A DNA stretch of 64,000 nt from the NCBI GenBank assembly GCA_016785225.1, contig JAFBJZ010000825.1, positions 124,001-188,000 on the forward strand, written 5' to 3'. The notes under the pieces are model-generated. The model saw only the letters and a program-made list of their open reading frames with translations. It ran no database searches and was not told the origin of the DNA. The position numbers were made by a program, and so were the translations under genes. This DNA comes from Psettodes erumei. Its lineage: Eukaryota > Chordata > Actinopteri > Pleuronectiformes > Psettodidae. This document shows positions 34,213 through 42,391 of this stretch, piece after piece; the first letter of the stretch is position 1; the number at the start of each line of letters is the position of its first letter.

Positions 34213-36752
34213 TATATCTGTACAGTTATAATCCATCTAACTCCAGAAACACTGTTGGGATCCTTAAGTAAGTTATTCTATAGCCCATATAACTATTTTT
34301 TGAGGATTTGCTGCTTTTTTCTCTTTGACATCACTGGGAATCTCTTTTTCAGCATTTTTCACTCTTATCTGAAATTTTATACAATAAACAATTAATGTAT
34401 TGAGGGTAAAATTTGAGTAGGGTGCCTTCTATTGACAAAATAAACAAAAATACCAATAATACAATATACCTGTTAACACTGAGGCAATAGTTTCCAGTTG
34501 CCCATTTTCCAGCATAGATGAACAACAGCAAACCTTTGTATACAAATAACAGTGTGTATACAGTATACAGAGCACCAGAGTACCGTGAGAGCACACTGTA
34601 AATATCTCTGATGCCTCCCATCCATGGTCAGGTGAAACTGTCTCTGAGGGATGAGCTGGTTCTTGTGTCAGGCTCCATCAACCCTCACCACCACCCCCGC
34701 CAACGCCACCCTCCACCCCCCAGCTCCAGCCGAAGTTACGACTCTCCATCCAGCAGTAGCCCTGCCAGCAGCAACAACGACCCTCCGCCACCCATCTCCC
34801 GTTCAGCTGCCTTGTCCGGCCCGCCGCCCCCACCTCCACTTCAAAACCTCAACTCTTTTGGCAAACTTCAGCCCCTGGGAGCACCCCAGCCTCCACTGCC
34901 CAAACCCAGCAGCACGGTGGAGAATGCAGCTTATTCACCTGTGACCATGCCAACCGTGGAAGCCTGTAGGCAGCAGGAAGGGGCGGCAGATGACAGCCCT
35001 ATGGAGGATCCGTCCTTGAAGTCCTTCTTGGGGAAGATCAAGGCCTTTGAGAAGATGGATCACTTCGCTCGAGCCCAAAGGATTTTGGCATTGCAGGAGG
35101 CACAGAATGCCAGGGTGGGTATCCTATTTGTATTAAACACAACATATGTCAGGAACTTAGAACAGTTCTGGCTACTTTGCAGATGTACAGGTGTGTCTCT
35201 GTTTTTAATGGTGCAATCACAATGGCCAGCACTAATTAGAAGGTATACAACAACAATAACAGCATATCCCATTACATCTTATTATTGTTGATACAAGTGC
35301 AGCATCCTAGCTGGAATGGAGGAAGTGTAATATACATCAGATTACTGTGATATTTAAACACTCTCCTCTCAACCAATCATGTTAGTCGTTGGGGTGGCAT
35401 GATAAAAATCACCATTTGGAGAGCAAAGTGAAGACCAGTTAAGTAGGCAGAGAGTATTGTTATGATAATCAGAGAGAATGGCATATACCACATCACATCT
35501 GCAGAGATGATAATTAACCCTTCAATAAGATAATATAATATTAGACTGACCTCATGCACACAAGATAAGATTAAGTGCACACAGGATTCATATCTGCAGA
35601 TTTCTTTCATTTTCAGATTCAAGCCACATCATTTGAGGGCATTTATCCGATTTCACACAGCTCCCTCTGGACACATTTAAGGCTTTCTACAATGTTTTCC
35701 ACATATACAGTAGCACCGCCCAACATCTCGAGACAAAATAATGTGGGCCAAGATATTTTATGTGAGTTTGACTGTAAAACCATGTGCTCCATAACTCATC
35801 TCTCAAGGTCTGATCTCATTTTCTTGCCTGTGAGCTTGTGATTGAGCTCTGATGCAAATGATGTTACTGTTAAAGTGGAGTCCACATATGTTGTGATATA
35901 TAAAGCAGTGTTGTATAAATTACTTGGTTAATTTGTCATTAACAAGAAGTATTTCTCCTTTCACCAAGATCCTTGTCACTTTACAACTTTAATTTGGGAA
36001 TGACAAATGTGCCTTATTACTACTCTTACAACTATTAATATTATTATACTAAGGAAAAAAAACTATTTTATTTCTGAGTGCAGTATAGTTTAGTAGCATA
36101 GGAGCCCTCCTATACTAAATTGATGACACTAACACCCTCTTTGATCATTATTCCATACAGTTCCTCCTATTTTCGATTTTTTTGCGTTGTGAATCTTGTA
36201 GTAAAGGTGTTCTAAGTAGAAACTGCATGTTAGTTTAGAGACCAGTGATGAGAGACTTTGTGTTTCCAGTTGGAATTGGCTCAGACGCAGCCAGACATCT
36301 ACGCTGTTCCCTTGAAGACAGCCAAGCTGGATCACTGTCGCCCACAGCCCATCGGGTAGGCTCACTACTGCCATATGACTTTTTCCCAGCTCCACTGTGA
36401 GTGTGTGTCAGCATTTTGTGTCATTGCAGTTTTTGCTAACCTTCTTGTTTCTAAATTAATCCATCCAGTTGAGATATTCCTGTCTGGACTAAAATGGTGG
36501 ATTGACTTTGGATCGACTTTGGATTGACTTTTGGCAGAAAATACAGAGTGTAGCCACTGGAAGCAGGGCAGGACCCAGTGAAGCTTGTATTTTCTGTGTC
36601 CTTTCAGCTCCAGCTCCCATCCTGAACCCCAGACGACGCTGTCCTCCAAGGAGGGACATCCTTTCTTCCCAACCGAAGAGGGGGCAGAGGAGGAGTCAGT
36701 ACCGGGATATTACACTACCAACTCCCACCAGTACCAGGACACTGAACTGTAG
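6648..36752 (+). CDS. tjp2: tjp2, tight junction protein 2 (ZO-2), 22 coding exons
   Basis: This MAGUK scaffold sits under tight junctions, linking claudins and other membrane proteins to actin, and also shuttles to the nucleus (family knowledge). Joined exons: 6648-6692, 7740-7864, 8374-8476, 9199-9697, 16105-16208, 17398-17551, 22446-22551, 23328-23440, 23693-23756, 25154-25304, 25469-25577, 27454-27673, 29175-29359, 30421-30516, 30622-30701, 31230-31440, 31572-31672, 32466-32684, 34064-34171, 34632-35114, 36270-36355, 36608-36752. They total 3507 nt (1168 residues plus stop), all phases agreeing; human ZO-2 is about 1190. Domains: PDZ1 about 9-95, basic/RS linker 96-240, PDZ2 244-325, PDZ3 438-520, SH3 530-605, guanylate kinase-like 640-825, acidic 826-895, proline-rich 940-1060, C-terminal T-E-L. 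There is no ZU5 domain, which argues against ZO-1. The RS linker, T-E-L end and entrep1 neighbour favour ZO-2 over ZO-3. Whether it is tjp2a or tjp2b is not decidable here. Confidence 0.95.
7740..7864 (+). CDS. tjp2: tjp2 coding exon 2: PDZ1 core
   Basis: Residues 16-57 carry the PDZ1 carboxylate-binding loop as GFGIAVSGGRDNP, followed by the VISDVLQGGPAD segment. The acceptor is ttccctag|G and the donor is CTCTT|gtaagt. Confidence 0.95.
8374..8476 (+). CDS. tjp2: tjp2 coding exon 3: PDZ1 end
   Basis: Encodes ENDRVIQVNSIPMDNV and the helix SFAVQSLRKCGKVAKI. Phase 2 in, phase 0 out. Acceptor gtccag, donor ATA|gtaagt. Confidence 0.95.
9199..9697 (+). CDS. tjp2: tjp2 coding exon 4: basic RS-rich linker and start of PDZ2
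   Basis: This 499-nt exon opens with T-V-K-R-P-R-K-V, then a long hydrophilic linker full of Arg, Ser, Gly and Asp with repeated RGR/RSR/RSQERS motifs, and ends with the first PDZ2 strand (VNVLLVKNRPSE). In ZO-2 this linker is phosphorylated and carries nuclear-localisation activity (family knowledge). Phase 1 out, donor GAAG|gtaaga. Confidence 0.93.
9698..10958. other. Intron 4, first part: nothing recognised
   Basis: No coding or repeat family was identified, apart from short AT-rich stretches. The stop-free minus frames here lack motifs. Confidence 0.5.
10960..13095 (+). mobile_element. Decayed R2-like non-LTR retroelement fragment (reverse transcriptase, CCHC knuckle, restriction-like endonuclease)
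   Basis: Coding similarity runs along the + strand in several frames with stops and frameshifts. The largest open part is 11236-11760. It shows the reverse-transcriptase signature ALLNVEGKIFF, then GFPGCIEH, LHLIWLNLANAYGS and FTTGWQQLEVGIAM. Downstream at 12332-12393 is a C-x2-C ... C knuckle (ECCTLCNTPN), here with a stop and the histidine changed to tyrosine. After that comes a segment aligning with the restriction-like endonuclease (12580-12700), where the usual P-D is replaced by H-I. The order RT, then knuckle, then endonuclease is that of R2/R4-type elements as I recall them from fish genomes. The 5' part is missing and the copy is inactive. Confidence 0.7.
13330..15045. repeat. Long dispersed teleost repeat, class uncertain
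   Basis: From ttttacctgtatagcatcagttcacaac onward, the sequence matches a repeat I recall from many fish genomes, including the blocks around 13470 (catctgcctcagctgg), 14400-14520 (ggttatcatctgtgtaacag; ccatgactaactttt) and 14840-14880 (atattggcctatag). Shorter copies of its beginning occur at 39110-39250, 47642-47763 and 63920-64000. No intact protein is visible. Confidence 0.55.
15055..15740 (+). mobile_element. hAT transposon remnant, GTF2IRD2/Charlie-like transposase
   Basis: Transposase pieces on the + strand include EFLKSCMLKVCDVLCPDKK (about 15067-15120), then after a stop and frameshift NTVAVRVCQMATDLRTQL, then DESTDMMDTAQLAIFIRGVD (15239-15300). The first D of the hAT catalytic site lies in this last motif. 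The middle and end of the transposase are deleted. The element finishes with a tail ending gacacccctg at 15740, which is the inverted CAGGGGTGTC terminus of Charlie-type hAT elements. The 5' terminus was not found. Confidence 0.68.
16105..16208 (+). CDS. tjp2: tjp2 coding exon 5: PDZ2
   Basis: Encodes EYGLRLGSQIFIKQMTSTGL (GLRL is the PDZ2 binding loop) and GNLQEGDIILK. The acceptor is preceded by a T/G-rich tract and the donor is CAAG|gtgcac, followed at once by a short CA run. In PDZ2 domains of ZO proteins this region mediates domain-swapped dimerisation and connexin binding (family knowledge). Confidence 0.95.
17309..17365. repeat. (TG)28 microsatellite directly before a splice acceptor
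   Basis: A pure TG tract continues as tttgtgtgcgtgcgtgtgcatg up to the acceptor at 17397. No pyrimidine tract separates it from the exon, so it occupies the place normally taken by the U2AF-binding region. Confidence 0.95.
17398..17551 (+). CDS. tjp2: tjp2 coding exon 6: end of PDZ2 and acidic stretch
   Basis: Encodes INGTVTENLSLHDAGRLIEK, SRGKLQLVVQRDR and the acidic DSDSDND run. Acceptor tgcacag, donor GATG|gtgagt, phase 1. Confidence 0.95.
19784..19852. repeat. Perfect 15-bp inverted repeat (hairpin)
   Basis: GGTTGAAAGAGTTCC at 19784-19798 is matched by its exact reverse complement at 19838-19852, leaving a 39-base loop. The preceding words (attctcagtcatccaggtca) occur in known fish repeats as I recall, so this may be the edge of a mobile element. 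Confidence 0.8.
19819..20253 (-). CDS. Unassigned 144-codon intronic ORF, possible TNF-receptor-like remnant
   Basis: The minus-strand frame starts with a basic N-terminus, then a hydrophobic stretch (about residues 15-40) that could be a signal-anchor. A cysteine-rich segment follows (CTCC, about ten residues, C, seven residues, C-x-C) containing S-Y-T-E-S and T-N-E. That pattern recalls TNF-receptor cysteine-rich domains, but the similarity is short and one domain is not convincing. It overlaps an inverted repeat and may be repeat-derived. I do not assign a function. Confidence 0.15.
   Translation of the reverse strand: MEPVIRKSHSVTPMKKLLAVQYFLASGSFCFALVGFLLIQTLQGGNHYNTKDPHLKTAAPSSCTCCHLQSYTESIPCKTHTNEICMCNLLNCTCTLVHFKLDNKDEMGVQMNQLGQSLKLSLALNAVSLWKQVVVERVPYGNST
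22355..22375. repeat. (TGG)7 trinucleotide repeat
   Basis: A short TGG tract lies about 70 bases before the next tjp2 exon. Confidence 0.85.
22446..22551 (+). CDS. tjp2: tjp2 coding exon 7: PDZ2-PDZ3 linker
   Basis: Encodes DISEMESYHSYSPPEERRSR and a Ser-rich stretch, matching the ZO-2 linker (DISEIES and SPEERR in mammals). Phase 1 in, phase 2 out. Acceptor tcttccag, donor CCCAG|gtagga. Confidence 0.92.
22981..23038. repeat. Compound (TG)n(AG)n microsatellite
   Basis: A TG tract at 22981-23002 is followed by AG at about 23007-23038. Confidence 0.9.
23328..23440 (+). CDS. tjp2: tjp2 coding exon 8: PDZ2-PDZ3 linker
   Basis: Encodes DEPMRIAKMSAMASPFRV and ADVDTPLKEEPP. Acceptor gcaacag, donor CCAG|gttatc. 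The donor is weaker than the others, but the phase fits both neighbours. Confidence 0.85.
23693..23756 (+). CDS. tjp2: tjp2 coding exon 9: short linker exon before PDZ3
   Basis: Encodes VAVTTPKILLRPSPEDEKMY, matching the conserved LRPSPEDE motif of ZO-2. It is only 64 nt. Acceptor atcaag with a poor pyrimidine tract, donor TATGG|gtgagt. Confidence 0.88.
23757..25153. other. Intron 9 of tjp2: nothing recognised
   Basis: AT-rich sequence without a family I can name. Open frames here carry no motif. Confidence 0.5.
25154..25304 (+). CDS. tjp2: tjp2 coding exon 10: PDZ3
   Basis: Encodes FQKGDSVGLRLAGGNDVGIF, AGVQEGSPAEEEGL and RIGDQILK, the PDZ3 core with GLRL binding loop. Acceptor cctgcag, donor AAAG|gtacct. 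Confidence 0.96.
25469..25577 (+). CDS. tjp2: tjp2 coding exon 11: end of PDZ3
   Basis: Encodes VNNVDFQGVVREEAVLFLLE and EVVTILAQSKPD, highly conserved in ZO proteins. Phase 0 in, phase 1 out. Confidence 0.96.
25578..27453. other. Intron 11 of tjp2: nothing recognised
   Basis: No transposon or exon identified. Confidence 0.5.
27454..27673 (+). CDS. tjp2: tjp2 coding exon 12: SH3 domain
   Basis: Encodes GRGDSFFIRTHFDYEKETPQ, the LAFGRGDIFKVVDTLYDG segment, NWLAIRVGKDKQLLEKGIIP and NKSR. The SH3 packs against the guanylate kinase-like domain in MAGUKs. Compared with the mammalian form I recall, the loop before LEKG is about five residues longer (KDKQL). Acceptor tgtctag, donor AGCAG|gtaggg. 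Confidence 0.96.
27955..27979. repeat. (GACTA)5 pentanucleotide repeat
   Basis: Five tandem GACTA units in tjp2 intron 12. The rest of this intron (27674-29174) shows nothing recognisable. Confidence 0.85.
29175..29359 (+). CDS. tjp2: tjp2 coding exon 13: SH3-GuK hinge
   Basis: Encodes AEQMASVQISHKAVVGDRAD, FWRLRAQRSLKRKDLRKNRE and FPAYERVVLREG, the U5/hinge region joining SH3 to the guanylate kinase-like domain. Donor GAAG|gtgggg. Confidence 0.95.
29721..29955 (+). mobile_element. Tc1/mariner-type terminal fragment
   Basis: The sequence tgcactgatgagccaaaaca and the following words (gatatattagacagtatg, gtgaacagtcagttcttg, gcaaggcttgtggggcc) align with the 5' end of a common fish Tc1 family as I recall it. 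Only about 230 bp remain, with no transposase reading frame. It sits in tjp2 intron 13. Confidence 0.55.
30421..30516 (+). CDS. tjp2: tjp2 coding exon 14: start of guanylate kinase-like domain
   Basis: Encodes GFRRPVVLFGPIADAANERL. The Gly-rich Walker A loop of true guanylate kinases is replaced by GPIADAA, so no kinase activity is expected, as in other ZO proteins. Confidence 0.95.
30622..30701 (+). CDS. tjp2: tjp2 coding exon 15: guanylate kinase-like domain
   Basis: Encodes TEPKDAGSEKSSGVVRLNTI and RQIIEQ, conserved in ZO-2. Acceptor atgttag, donor CAG|gtaccc. Confidence 0.95.
31230..31440 (+). CDS. tjp2: tjp2 coding exon 16: guanylate kinase-like domain
   Basis: Encodes DKHALLDVTPKAVDTLNYTQ, IVIFFNPDSKHGIKAMRQRI and LRKTCPHLFT. 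Acceptor cacaaag without a strong pyrimidine tract, donor ACTG|gtacag. Confidence 0.95.
31572..31672 (+). CDS. tjp2: tjp2 coding exon 17: end of guanylate kinase-like domain
   Basis: Encodes TIDLNSANDAWYGSIKDSIR and QAVWVSDGK. The donor is followed within five bases by a CA tract. Confidence 0.95.
31677..31697. repeat. (AC)10 tract just after a splice donor
   Basis: Begins four bases after the exon 17 donor GT. The intron's 3' end carries a GTCT-rich stretch (32409-32425) followed by pyrimidines. Confidence 0.9.
32466..32684 (+). CDS. tjp2: tjp2 coding exon 18: acidic region after GuK
   Basis: Encodes LEGVETDLDCQDVERLSFLS, ADYLSMDSRLTSDLDDTADE and GGAYTDNEPD, the conserved acidic segment of ZO-2. 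The 3' boundary is placed at GAG|gtcgag because phase 0 then joins the next exon sensibly. This is a weak donor, directly followed by (CA)18, so the exact end is less certain. Confidence 0.88.
32694..32729. repeat. (CA)18 tract next to a weak splice donor
   Basis: Starts nine bases after the exon 18 donor. The same intron ends with a TG-rich tract (34037-34062), making the two intron ends complementary. Confidence 0.95.
32730..34036. other. Intron 18 of tjp2, interior
   Basis: AT-rich; an AAAAT-type run at about 33200-33215. No mobile element or exon recognised. Confidence 0.5.
34064..34171 (+). CDS. tjp2: tjp2 coding exon 19: basic linker
   Basis: Encodes ILHRCSPEIRSRMRKISNRE and VLKRSSPPVVSLPDSK. 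It corresponds to the mammalian ZO-2 segment after the acidic region (I-R-K-P-S-P-E). The acceptor is preceded by TG repeats and the donor is CAAG|gtgagt. Confidence 0.85.
34178..34210. repeat. (CA)16 tract just after a splice donor
   Basis: Begins immediately after gtgagt of the exon 19 donor. The 3' end of this intron lacks a matching TG tract. Confidence 0.92.
34632..35114 (+). CDS. tjp2: tjp2 coding exon 20: proline-rich region and conserved KMDH motif
   Basis: The 161-codon exon contains poly-Pro stretches (around 34800-34840), Ser-rich linkers, then SLKSFLGKIKAFEKMDHFAR and QRILALQEAQNAR, matching the ZO-2 segment near K-V-K-I-F-E-K-M-D-H. The latter is likely helical. Acceptor atggtcag, donor CAGG|gtgggt. 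Confidence 0.93.
35115..36269. other. Intron 20 of tjp2: nothing recognised
   Basis: AT-rich sequence without motif-bearing ORFs. Confidence 0.5.
36270..36355 (+). CDS. tjp2: tjp2 coding exon 21
   Basis: Encodes LELAQTQPDIYAVPLKTAKL, matching the conserved P-D-I-Y-A-V-P motif of ZO-2. Acceptor tttccag, donor ATCGG|gtaggc. Confidence 0.93.
36608..36752 (+). CDS. tjp2: tjp2 last coding exon with C-terminal PDZ ligand
   Basis: Encodes an acidic Ser/Thr-rich tail ending HQYQDTEL then TAG at 36750-36752. T-E-L is a class I PDZ-binding motif, also present at the C-terminus of mammalian ZO-2. Confidence 0.94.
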
Positions 36753-37263
36753 GGTCAGCACACAGCAGCTGTGACTGCCCCAGCTTCCTGGACATGCATG
36801 TACCCATGCGCTGGATATGCAGTCCATTTACACACTTCATGCCCTGCATAAGTCAGCCGCTGCTTTTGTACTGACTGTTCTTTCTTTGATATTACTGAGG
36901 GGACAAACACATTCTTTTTTTCTTCAAGGGACTTTAACTACTCTGTTGTATCCAGTTGGATACAACCACACTGTCTTCACTTTACTTGTTATGTACGTAT
37001 GTACGTTATTGTTTCTTTCTTATGTAGCACTTGGTTGAATGGTCAAAATTGAGTCATCATCAATTACTTGTTTTCTTGCCTATGCAACTCTTCAGTTTCT
37101 GCACAGCAACTGAAACTTATTGCCATGACTTCTGCCCTCACAAAAATAGCGCTTGACATTTATCCCCTTCTTTTTTAAGCTCCTGTTTATTCCACTTCTG
37201 ATCAACAAAGGTATATATTGTATTATTATTATATATCATGTATACATTATTATACAAAGACAC

Positions 37264-37294
<31 letters not shown>

Positions 37295-38860
37295 ATGTGT
37301 GTGTACTGCAGTCCTTCATATATGACAATGCCTGTGTATACATACAGTATATATCTATATATATATATCTATATATATTCTATCTCGTAACACTGGAATT
37401 TGTTAGAATATTTTGAAGTGCCTTTTACTTTCTTAGTCCCATGAGGTTTGGGTTGTCTTTCCTTCGCCCCTCAGCCACCCATTCGGACTAAAATCTCTGC
37501 TGCTGTCAAGCTTAAAGGTAAACCAGGGAACCAGTGACACCGAAACCTTAATGCTTTCCCATGTTTTACTGTCTCCTGTTACCTCCTGTGACAAAACACC
37601 TACAGAAATGCAGGACACACCCTTCTGCCAGTCCTGCCATGTGTGAGAAGCTAACTCAGTCCAATCACCCAGTCACTCCAGCATTAAGAAAAATCATTAT
37701 TGAGTGAAGTCGGCACAAACAGTGGACTAGCTTCCAGGGATGAATGGATGAAGACTTGCCATTGAACACATGCCATTTACCAGTAGTTAATTGTCTTGAC
37801 AGTGCTGATCTTTGAGGGAAAACACAGCCAGAGACCAAAACAAAGGAACCTATTGTAACTTATTAACTGGGTTGTACTATTTTTTTTTCATAAACTAGGC
37901 ACAACTAAAAAATTCTGAGACAAATGTTACAAATATATCTTGATTTAATTGTGTAAATCTATTGCTAAACTGCTCCCTAAACCCAGCTGGTAGAACTAGT
38001 TGGCAAGCTACGTAGCTCTTGAGAGCAATTATGACTGACTGGCGCCACAGTGTTTCTGGGTGGTTAGCATGTTCACAGCTTTTAGGACATGGGAGATATT
38101 TTAGTTGTCACACTATGGGTGACCAGTTGGCAGTGTGGATGAATTGCTACATTATATCCATAAGTTAGATTGGAAGCTCCAGTAGTTTTCCCGCTAGGCA
38201 TGTGAATAATCACTACATTACACTACAGCAAAGTACTATGACAGCTTAATTTACTAGGACACACAATGAAACTTGCTGTTCCACTGTCTGGTTTGACTGG
38301 GCCTTAAGATTCCTTTTGCTTATGTCTGCTCTCGCTGAGTCTCAGTCTTTGCTGTGCTGCCAGAAATGATTCCTCTTCAGCCAGTGTGGCCAGAAATGTG
38401 ATGTCTTTTGCCTTGGTTTGTTGATTAAGTTTTTGCAGGTGGCACCCTCTTTTATCTGCAGCCATGGTGACTATCACTGCCTATACTAGAAAGGAAGTTA
38501 AATGATCAGGTTGCTGATATTCTATCTTTTTCTTCTTTTTTTGGTCAACAAAACCCATGTTTTAGAAATGGATGTCTTCTATTAAGTACTGTATAGAGTG
38601 CTGCACAGATGATGTGCTTGTGGAGGCCAGCCCGGAAGTTAGCAACACTATTGTTCCCTTAACAAAAAGCCAAAAGGAAATTTGAACTGGCTTTTGGATT
38701 GTTGTAAATAATAAGCTCTGTGCCAGACAGGTTTATGATACATACACATTTTTTTCAGTAGAGTAATTCACGATCTCTGTAGTCTCATTTAGCCACTTGT
38801 TAGCAACTTTTTCAACACACGTAAAGCTGACATATTTTATGTCTTAGAATAAAATGTGAA
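36753..38860 (+). other. tjp2: Probable tjp2 3' UTR
   Basis: The transcript should continue past the stop. The segment has a (TG)n tract at 37264-37285 and an AT microsatellite at 37343-37378. The first AATAAA I find is at 38848-38853. The true end is unknown. Confidence 0.4.
38848..38853 (+). promoter_or_regulatory. Candidate polyadenylation signal AATAAA
   Basis: Hexamer about 2.1 kb after the tjp2 stop. Placed by motif only. Confidence 0.3.
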
Positions 38861-39109
38861 AATGTGTCAACATTCCACAGACTTTATTTCAGGTATCTTA
38901 CCAAATACCCATTAAAAAAACTAAAAAACAAACATAAACTTCAGGAAAACTAATTCCACATTTTAGGACTCATTTCTGCAGCACTCTATTGTGTGTGTAT
39001 CTAGAGTCTGATATATGTTATTTCTCGATGCAACAGAGCACCATTATTGTCCAAAAACTGTTGAAAACCCGTGAAAAAATCACAAGAGCACCAAATGTGT
39101 ATCCACAAC

Positions 39110-39250
39110 TGAAAATACATCATACCATATGTTACCTCAAGGCACTTTACAGATTAAGCAAAATGTTACAGTATTATATAGAGAAACCCAAAAGTCCCCA
39201 CATGAGTAAGCAGGAAGAAAATTCAGACAGATGTGGACTCAGGGTGGGTG
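39110..39250. repeat. Short copy of the dispersed repeat also seen at 13.3 kb
   Basis: The words acctcaaggcactttacag, gagaaacccaaaagtcccca and gatatctgcctcaactg parallel the copies at 13330-13500, 47642-47763 and 63920-64000. The rest of 38860-41420 shows nothing recognisable beyond a palindrome at 40319-40338. Confidence 0.55.
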
Positions 39251-40318
39251 GATATCTGCCTCAACTGTATTCTGTTGTATTAAAGTACTGGCGGTTACAG
39301 TGATAACAATATTTGTTATTATAGTACTAGAATACTACTAACAATACTTATAGATGTAATAATGTTGGTGGCCAGGTGTTTTAAGAAATCACTGAGCCTT
39401 TTTTTAAAAAATGGAACTATATTTTTCTGAGCCTTTTTTAAAAAAAGTGTATGTCTTCAGTAGGAACCTGAGTTTGTGTTGACATTAAGGAGAATCTAGA
39501 ATAACACCAGCTTTATCTATTAAATATGTGTCTGACTTCAGAATTTCCACCTCAGAAGAATGAAATAAGATGAACAAAACTATCCACTATCCAGCGCTCA
39601 GTCTTCTGAGGATATGGCTTAATGAAGTGGTGGTGGACCATGAGACATAGCCTAGATGTTGACACAGAACCCCTCTTCAAGACCTTATAGATAGTTTGCT
39701 TGTTTGCTAATCCAGCTTTGTCTTAAAGATACACCTGTGGGCTGTGTCCTCCCAAGGAAGAAGGCTGAATTTGGACACAGCATCTTTTATGATTCCAAAC
39801 AAACCAGGGACATTACACATGGCCTGAATTCCAGTACACATTTCCCTACACAAACCCATTAGACATGGAGAACAACAAAAGTAAAATCTTGAATTAGCTG
39901 GCTGAATATTTTTTTTTGTTCAATCAGTCATCCACATAGTGTAGCAAAACAGATTGATTTTTATTAAAATATTAAAGATTGTTATGTTTATGTTTCTATT
40001 GTGATGTGCTTGAAAGAGAGTTAGTGTCATAACCTAAAAGGCCATGGATTAAATTGCTGAGCATCAACAATCATCTCCATCATCTGTGGTAATAGCATAC
40101 AATAAAATGGTGTTGCACTTTTTAATGGTTATATATACAATAGTCATGGCCACAAGATGTGGCACAAGAGCACCAGTATCTCACACCTAAACATATGCAG
40201 TGTTGGCCACACCTCCCATCTCCTTTCCAATTCTTAGCAAGGTGTTGTGAGGCCTAGTGAAAGCAGCCCCTAAAGAAAAATTAACAACTATCAGCCCTCA
40301 CCAATGTGCTCAGCTCCA

Positions 40319-40338
40319 CAGTACTGCTAGCAGTACTG
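40319..40338. repeat. Perfect 20-bp palindrome
   Basis: CAGTACTGCTAGCAGTACTG reads identically on both strands. Its function is unknown. Confidence 0.85.
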
Positions 40339-41427
40339 ACAGCAACATTTGCCAAACAAATTCATAATATCAGTAACAGCAACATTATCTTGCCTGCTCT
40401 ATCTTTTCACTAATGAAAACAGACATGTAACTTTATGTAGTCATCAAGTTATATGTTGCAAAAATACTTCTCAGTCATGGTGGAACCCTTTAGCAGCTTG
40501 TAGGACTACATCTCAGAAAAGACTCTGGTCTCACGTCTTTCTTAGTCACAGGTATTTTTAGCAGAAGAATGTGGTCTTCAGTGAAGGAAGTTTCTTTCAC
40601 CTTAACACTTCTGCCCTGGTTTTCACATTGCTGTGTGGTTGGTCACTGTTGTTATTGGCTGCTATATGAATGTTTAAAATCTCGTATATATAACCTTTAA
40701 AGGAAATAAATACACCCAGAAGGAACCCTAGGACATACAAGTGTGGTTCTGAAGGTAACCCAAAGTGATGGGGCCCCGGCTTTGAGTGTCACTGTGTGTC
40801 CTTCCTGTTTTCTTTGTTTCAGGTTCCTGCCATCAGTTTGAAAGAAAGTTTGTCCCACAGGTTTCAAATATTCAAAGATTGTTATCTCAGTTCAGTCTTT
40901 ATTTCCACATCAGTTCTTGTCAGATTTTACTGTCAAAATGTAAGTGCTAATAAGTGACATTATTCCCATGGATTGGCAACCAACTATTGGAGATATCTGT
41001 GCTGTTCTGGCAGATAGTTATGTTACAAATGAGACAGAGAGTGTGACTAGAATGACTGGACTGTGTCCATTGACTTTTTCCATGTTTTCACCTTAAATCA
41101 CCAAATAAAACAAAAAGTCTTACTCAATGTCTTACCTGCCTTAAAGTCTTGATATCATAAATACTAATTCAATTAGTCAGACAGCTGAAGACTCACATCA
41201 GTTTGCAATGTTCATTGCATTTACACATAGATAATTCCTTAGACACATGTTTGATTGGACCCTACATGCTTCCAGAAGTGGGTCAAAAATTATCCATATT
41301 GGAATCAATGTATTTTTTACACGGTCATTTTAGTTAAGAATATTCCATGAAAACTGTTCCGTGAAAACTTCAAATACCATGTATAGTAGTATACCATGTC
41401 TTCAAAATGAAAAAAGCCATAGTATAC

Positions 41428-42318
41428 TGTTGGGACCTGAACCTGGTGGTGAGCAATGGAGGCTCACCACGCATAACCAAGTTTCGACCACATGGCTTTC
41501 TTTGTCTTGGAGACAAAGGAAAGCGCTGGAACCTTAAAGTCCCACAACCTTCCAGGTGTGAAATCCGATCCAGCAGCCACCACTGGATGACTGTGGCATG
41601 TGAACTCTGAGGTCATCAAGTCATATAAAGGCTGTGCTCAGCCTTTATTCGCTCTCTTCTCTTGAAGCTCCTTTCTCTTCCTTCCTCTTCTCTTCTCTTC
41701 TCCAAGCCCTGGAACCACTCTCCAGGGACCCCCAGCTGTGCAGCTGCAGCTGGCCGTCTGAGGTAGCCTGCTGACCAAAGCAGATCCTCAGACCTTTCCT
41801 CACAGCAGCGACGCGAGAGCCTGCTGAGGAACAATCAAGATCCGGCAAACAAACTCCATTGGCCAACAAACACAAGGTTTGTAGGTTAATCCTCCATACA
41901 ACAGGAGCCACACAGCGAGTTAGCACCGAGCTGCTAACCAACTACGTCAAAGGAGCGGCCAGTTTCCCTCCAGCATCTGCCATCAGGACCACACAGCAAA
42001 GACTGCCTTCCAACATTGGAATTCTAACTCTCTCAGCTTGGCCCTTCCATCAGGAACCACCAGCCAAAGGAGCAACACACCAGAGAGAGTTTCTCTCACA
42101 CCAGAACTGGTAACACCAACTGGGCCTAGTCAAGCTAAGATAAGCTAAGCTAAAGATAAATCAAGGACTGTGAGTTGATGTATTTGTGTTTACTGAGTGT
42201 TGTGATCAGTTTGGTAGACAGGTTATTGTATTGTTGGCTCTGCCACATTGTTAAGTAGATGAAGTTAGGTTACGCTTGCAGGCTAACTAACCATCCTTCC
42301 TCTAACCTGGCACCTCAT

Positions 42319-42391
<73 letters not shown>

